Source: Caulobacteraceae bacterium
Lineage (GTDB): Bacteria > Pseudomonadota > Alphaproteobacteria > Caulobacterales > Caulobacteraceae
Assembly: GCA_004144935.1 (NCBI GenBank)
Contig: SDZP01000036.1
Location: 1-16,714, forward strand
DNA: 16,714 nt
Direction of reading: 5' to 3'
This document shows, piece after piece, positions 13,027 to 16,714 of the stretch; within the stretch, counting starts at the first letter, position 1; each line of letters begins with the position of its first letter. The notes below the pieces were generated by a model. It searched no databases and had not been told where the DNA came from. It saw nothing but the letters and a program-made list of their open reading frames with translations. Position numbers and translations under genes: made by a program.

Positions 13027-13967
13027 TGAGCACGCCGGACCAGCCCCACATCTCGGTCATGTTGCCCGAGGTGCTGGCCGCCCTGCGCGCCCTGCCCGGC
13101 GACACCATGGTCGACGGCACCTTCGGGGCCGGCGGCTACAGCGCCGCCATTCTCGAGACCGGCGCCTCGGTCATCGCCTTCGACCGCGATCCCAGCGCCC
13201 GCAAGTTCGCCGCCCCGCTGGAGGCTTCCGGCCGCTTCCGTCTGATCGAAGACCGCTTCTCGGCCATGGCCGACACGCTGGGCGACGCCAGTGTCGACGG
13301 GGTCGCCCTCGACCTCGGCGTCTCCTCGATGCAGCTGGACGAGGCGGACCGCGGCTTCTCCTTCATGCGCGACGGGCCGCTCGACATGCGCATGGGCGCC
13401 GACGGGCCGACCGCCGCCGACCTGGTCAACACGCTGGAACATGTCGAGCTGGCCCGCATCTTCTATGTCTATGGCGAGGAGCGGGAGAGCCGCCGGATCG
13501 CCAGCTTCATCCTGCGCCGCCGGGAGGAAACCCCGTTCACCCGGACGCTCGATCTCGCCGAGGTGATCGAGAAGGCGCTCGGCGGTCGGCGGGGCGCCAA
13601 GACCCATCCCGCCACCAAGTCGTTCCAGGCCCTGCGCATCGCGGTGAACGAAGAGCTCAGCGAGCTGGAAGCCGGCCTGCTGGCGGCCGAGCGGGCGCTG
13701 AAGCCCGGCGGCCGGCTGGCGGTCGTCACCTTCCATTCGCTGGAAGACCGCATCGTCAAGGCGTTCCTGGCCGAGCGGGCCGGCAAGACCCCCGGCGGTT
13801 CGCGCCACGCCCCGCCCAAGGAGGCCGGCGCGCCGGCGTCCTTTGAATTGATCCATAACGGCGCCAAGCAGGCGTCCGAGGCCGAGTCCGCCGTCAATCC
13901 CCGCTCCCGCTCCGCCAAGCTGCGGGCCGCGGTCCGGACGTCGGCGCCTGTATGGAGGGCCGCATGA
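13026..13967 (+). CDS. rsmH: 16S rRNA (cytosine-1402-N4) methyltransferase RsmH
   Basis: A 313-residue enzyme (formerly MraW) that methylates C1402 of 16S rRNA. Signatures are the N-terminal HISVMLPEVL, the SAM-binding VDGTFGAGGYS (29-39), DRDPSA, ALDLGVSSMQLDEADRGFSF, the block GPLDMRMG, THPATKSFQALRIAVNEEL and FHSLEDRIVK. The length and motif order are standard. ATG 13026 shares its A with the mraZ TGA, and its TGA overlaps the ftsL ATG. Position two in a dcw cluster is the classical one. The last 40 residues, rich in Ala, Ser and Arg, are the usual basic C-terminal end. Confidence 0.97.
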   Translation: MSTPDQPHISVMLPEVLAALRALPGDTMVDGTFGAGGYSAAILETGASVIAFDRDPSARKFAAPLEASGRFRLIEDRFSAMADTLGDASVDGVALDLGVSSMQLDEADRGFSFMRDGPLDMRMGADGPTAADLVNTLEHVELARIFYVYGEERESRRIASFILRRREETPFTRTLDLAEVIEKALGGRRGAKTHPATKSFQALRIAVNEELSELEAGLLAAERALKPGGRLAVVTFHSLEDRIVKAFLAERAGKTPGGSRHAPPKEAGAPASFELIHNGAKQASEAESAVNPRSRSAKLRAAVRTSAPVWRAA

Positions 13968-14431
13968 GCCTTCTGGATCACCGCACCCGCGGGTTTCGCA
14001 CCATCAACGTCGTCTTCTGCGCGGTGCTGGCCGCGACGGCCGTGACCGTTCTGCTGGCCAAGGCCTACGCCGGGCGCGAGGTGCGCGACATCGCCCGGAC
14101 CGAACGCACCATCGGCGAAGAGAACAAGCGCATCCGGCTGCTCAAGGCCGAGGTCGCCCACCTCGAGCAGCCCGAGCGGCTGCAACGACTGTCCAAGGCC
14201 CTGCTTGGCATGGCCCCGCTGTCGGCCACCCGCGAGGGCGACCTCAACAGCCTGCCGGCCATCGCCGCCGGCTACGCGCCGCCGACCCCGATCGCCACCC
14301 CGACGGCCCCGGAAGTGCAGCCCGAGGAAGTGCCGGGCATCGAGACCCCTGCGCCGGTCGCGGCCGAGATCGGCGCGGCCCCGGCCGCCGTGACCCCGCA
14401 CGGCAACGATCCCGCGGAGACCGGTCAATGA
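13964..14431 (+). CDS. ftsL: Cell division protein FtsL-like
   Basis: A 155-residue single-pass inner-membrane protein. A short cytoplasmic N-terminus is followed by a helix at about 14-35 and a coiled-coil-like segment rich in Glu, Arg and Leu (about 40-75) with HLEQPERLQRLSKALLGM, the usual FtsL/LdpA-type ending of the periplasmic core. In the divisome FtsL joins FtsB and FtsQ and activates FtsW/FtsI. I chose ATG 13964 because GGAGGG (13954-13959) precedes it and it overlaps the rsmH stop; an ATG at 13952 would place that site inside the gene. Oddity: a Pro/Ala/Glu-rich tail of about 65 residues makes it longer than E. coli FtsL. FtsL is recognised by position and topology, since sequence conservation in this family is low. 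Confidence 0.82.
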   Translation: MSLLDHRTRGFRTINVVFCAVLAATAVTVLLAKAYAGREVRDIARTERTIGEENKRIRLLKAEVAHLEQPERLQRLSKALLGMAPLSATREGDLNSLPAIAAGYAPPTPIATPTAPEVQPEEVPGIETPAPVAAEIGAAPAAVTPHGNDPAETGQ

Positions 14432-16161
14432 GCCTGGCCGACCTGACCCCGCACCGCTACCCGCGTCCGGTCCGCTGGGCCATCGACTGGCTCTGGCGCA
14501 TCGAACATGCCTTCGAGCGCGCCAAGGCCTCGGGCCGGCCGGAAGACGACGCGCGGGTTCGCATCCTGGTCGTGCTCGCCTTTTTCGCCATTCTGTTCGG
14601 CCTGATCGGCGGCGGGGCCATCTTCGCCGCCGTCTTCAGCGACGCCGGCAAGAAGGGGTCTATCGCCTCCCTGCCGCTCAACGCCAAGGCCGATCTGGTC
14701 GACCGCAACGGTCAGCTGCTGGCCGCCAACCTGACCCACTACAGCCTGTTCCTCGATCCGGCCGACGTCTGGAACCGCCGCGAGACCCGCAAGGCGCTGC
14801 TGGCCCGGGTGCCTGGGCTGAAGCCGTCCAAGTTCAACGACGTGATGAACAAGGGCAAGCGCCGCGTCCTCGTTGAGGGCCTGACCCCCGAGGTCCGCGC
14901 CAGCATCCATGACCTCGGCCTCCCGGGCATCAGCTTCGAGGAGAGCCCCCGCCGGGTGTATCCGATGGGTCCGCTGGCGGCGCATCTGGTCGGCTTCTCC
15001 GACCCCGGCGGCCAGGGCCTGCAGGGCGCCGAGCGCGGGCTGATGGACCAGATGCGCGCCGGCTACATCAGCGGCGAGCCTGTCGCCCTGTCCATCGACG
15101 TCCGCGTGCAGGCCGCCCTGGAAGAGGAACTGGCCGCCGCCGTCGAGGAGTTCCACCCGCTCAACGCCGTCGGCCTGGTGACCAACGTCCACACCGGCGA
15201 GGTCATCGCCATGGCGTCGCTGCCGGAGTTCGACCCCAACCGCTTCGGCAAGTTCGCCGAGTCCGAGCGCAAGAACCGCGCCTCGGCCCAGCTCTACGAG
15301 ATGGGCTCGACCTTCAAGACCTTCACCGTCGCCGCCGGCCTCGATACCGGCGTGGCCTCGATGGATTCCACCTTCGACGCCCGGACGCCGCTGAAGATGG
15401 GCTACCGGACCATCCACGACTTCCACGGCACCAACCGCATCCTGACCCTGGGCGAGGTCTTCAACCATAGCTCCAACATCGGCACCGCCAAGCTGGCGCT
15501 GGGCATCGGCGTCGACCGGCTGAAGCACTACTACGACGCCATGGGCCTGACCCGCCGGCCGAAGCTGGAGCTCTACGAGACCGCCACCCCGCTGGTTCCG
15601 AAGATCTGGAACGACGACGCGCTTGCCAGCGTCTCCTTCGGCCACGGCATCAACGTCACCCCGCTGGCCATGGCCCAGGCCATGGGCACCCTGCTCAATG
15701 GCGGCACCTTCGTGCCGGTGACCATTCTCAAGAAGCCGCCGGGCTACCGCTACGACGGAGAGCGCGTGTTCTCCGAGGACACCAGCCGGGCCATGCTGCG
15801 GATCATGCGCGGCAACGTCGTCGGCGGCACCGGGCGCAAGGCCGACGCCCTGGGCCTGTCGGTCGGCGGCAAGACCGGCACCGGCGAGAAATACGATCCA
15901 ACCATCCGCCGCTACAGCAACACCAAGCAGGTGGCCTCCTTCGCCGCCGTCTTCCCGACCGACGGGCCGCTGGAGGCGCCGCGCTACTTCGTGCTCATCC
16001 TGCTGGACGAGCCGACCGGCGGCGCCCGCACCGGCGGCCTGGTCGCCGCGCCGGCCGCCGGTCGGGTGATCGACCGCAGCGCCCGCTTCCTCGGCATCCC
16101 CCGCCAGATGCAGCGCCCGCAGTTCGACATCGCCGCCGTCCGCGGGAGGCCCAACCTGTGA
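14428..16161 (+). CDS. ftsI: Septal peptidoglycan transpeptidase FtsI (PBP3)
   Basis: A 577-residue class B penicillin-binding protein that crosslinks septal peptidoglycan. A cytoplasmic N-terminus of about 45 residues is followed by a membrane anchor (about 47-70) and the pedestal domain (ADLVDRNGQLLA near 89-100, then PRRVYPMGPLAAHLVGF). The transpeptidase domain follows, with the active-site serine S294 in STFK, the SSN motif at 348-350 and KTG at 482-484 in GGKTGTGEK. The order and spacing are complete, so the enzyme should be active and beta-lactam sensitive. ATG 14428 overlaps the ftsL TGA and its stop overlaps the murE GTG. The length and neighbours match FtsI, not the elongation enzyme PBP2. 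Confidence 0.96.
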   Translation: MSLADLTPHRYPRPVRWAIDWLWRIEHAFERAKASGRPEDDARVRILVVLAFFAILFGLIGGGAIFAAVFSDAGKKGSIASLPLNAKADLVDRNGQLLAANLTHYSLFLDPADVWNRRETRKALLARVPGLKPSKFNDVMNKGKRRVLVEGLTPEVRASIHDLGLPGISFEESPRRVYPMGPLAAHLVGFSDPGGQGLQGAERGLMDQMRAGYISGEPVALSIDVRVQAALEEELAAAVEEFHPLNAVGLVTNVHTGEVIAMASLPEFDPNRFGKFAESERKNRASAQLYEMGSTFKTFTVAAGLDTGVASMDSTFDARTPLKMGYRTIHDFHGTNRILTLGEVFNHSSNIGTAKLALGIGVDRLKHYYDAMGLTRRPKLELYETATPLVPKIWNDDALASVSFGHGINVTPLAMAQAMGTLLNGGTFVPVTILKKPPGYRYDGERVFSEDTSRAMLRIMRGNVVGGTGRKADALGLSVGGKTGTGEKYDPTIRRYSNTKQVASFAAVFPTDGPLEAPRYFVLILLDEPTGGARTGGLVAAPAAGRVIDRSARFLGIPRQMQRPQFDIAAVRGRPNL

Positions 16162-16714
16162 CGCTGCTGAGCGCCATCGTTGGACAGGCGGTCGAGCAGG
16201 ACGTCGCGATCACCGGTGTCACCGCTGACAGCCGAAAAGTGAAGCCGGGCTTCCTGTTCGCCGCCCTGCCAGGCAGCAAGGCCGACGGCCGGACCTTTAT
16301 CGCCAAGGCGATCGAGCTGGGCGCCGCCGCCGTGCTGGCGCCGCAGGATGTGACCGATGTCGGCGTGCCGGTCGTCCATGCCAAGGACATCCGCCGCGCC
16401 TACGGTCTGGCCGCCGCCAGGTTCTGGAACAGGCAGCCCGCCGTTTGCGTCGCCATCACCGGCACCAACGGCAAGACCTCCATCGCCGCCTTCTGCCGCC
16501 AGATGTTCCGCACCCTGGGCCGGACGGCCGGCAGCATGGGCACGCTGGGCGTCGTCGTCTCGGCGCCGGGCAAAGAAGACCTGGTCCTCACCCCGCCCGG
16601 CCTCACCACCCCCGACGCCGCCGATGTCGCCGAACTGATGGCCAGGATGGCGGACATGGGCGTCACCCATGTGGCGCTGGAGGCCTCCTCGCACGGCATC
16701 GACCAGCGCCACAT
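16158..16714 (+). CDS. murE: UDP-MurNAc-L-Ala-D-Glu:meso-diaminopimelate ligase, 5' part
   Basis: Partial: it starts at GTG 16158, overlapping the ftsI TGA (GTGA), and runs off the right edge after about 185 codons. The enzyme adds the third amino acid (diaminopimelate in Gram-negatives) to the peptidoglycan precursor in the cytoplasm. Visible are the N-terminal domain with ITGVTADSRKVKPGFLFAALPG (about 16-37), the ATP-binding loop AITGTNGKTS (about 100-109), and GTLGVV and LTTPDA of the central domain. The final visible segment ALEASSHGIDQ is the conserved Mur-ligase motif. It is read in the frame of its own GTG with no internal stop. The C-terminal domain that selects the amino acid is outside the window. 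MurE is preferred over MurF by motifs and gene order. Confidence 0.95.
   Translation, partial: MTLLSAIVGQAVEQDVAITGVTADSRKVKPGFLFAALPGSKADGRTFIAKAIELGAAAVLAPQDVTDVGVPVVHAKDIRRAYGLAAARFWNRQPAVCVAITGTNGKTSIAAFCRQMFRTLGRTAGSMGTLGVVVSAPGKEDLVLTPPGLTTPDAADVAELMARMADMGVTHVALEASSHGIDQRH

Noticed and set aside
1..16714. CRISPR arrays, tRNA genes, insertion sequences with transposases, or phage genes
   Set aside because: Looked for by eye on both strands; no regular spaced direct repeats other than the MraZ boxes, no tRNA cloverleaf and no transposase or phage protein were seen.

Overview
The window is GC-rich alphaproteobacterial chromosome, most likely from Caulobacterales (Caulobacter, Phenylobacterium or Brevundimonas-like). 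The assignment rests on inference: codon bias, dense ATGA-type overlaps between genes, the cysG-DUF2849-cysI-DUF934-cysH order, an rnpB gene directly before mraZ, and promoter-like sites resembling the Caulobacter housekeeping consensus. No species call is made.

Layout. (1) Positions 1-3626 are an assimilatory sulfate-reduction operon: the 3' end of cysG (siroheme), a DUF2849 gene, a sulfite reductase hemoprotein, a DUF934 gene and a [4Fe-4S] APS reductase. (2) Positions 3641-4125 are a compact element: a GIY-YIG nuclease gene between 39-bp near-perfect inverted repeats. (3) Positions 4142-5447 hold a secreted 3D-domain protein (minus strand) and a divergent glutathione S-transferase. (4) Positions 5707-8295 are a tight gene string: exported S1/P1 nuclease, Nudix hydrolase, small membrane PH-like protein and a methyltransferase. 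(5) Positions 8374-11883 are an overlapping four-gene operon: GGPP synthase (crtE), ABC ATPase, ABC-2 permease and beta-carotene hydroxylase (crtZ). (6) About 11914-12318 is the RNase P RNA. (7) From 12562 to the window end is the start of the division and cell-wall (dcw) cluster: mraZ, rsmH, ftsL, ftsI and the 5' part of murE.

The most interesting signal is a repeat family. The inverted repeats flanking the GIY-YIG gene are related (20 of 26 aligned bases) to a separate 92-bp palindromic element lying inside the 3' end of cysG. Both have the same inward-facing arrangement. Together they look like a nuclease-carrying element plus a small gene-less relative, analogous in layout to REPIN/RAYT systems but with a GIY-YIG nuclease in the middle. 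A second clear signal is four CCCA (TGGG on the other strand) boxes at exact 10-bp spacing before mraZ. They match the known MraZ operator design and argue that mraZ starts at a GTG at 12562, not at the upstream ATG.
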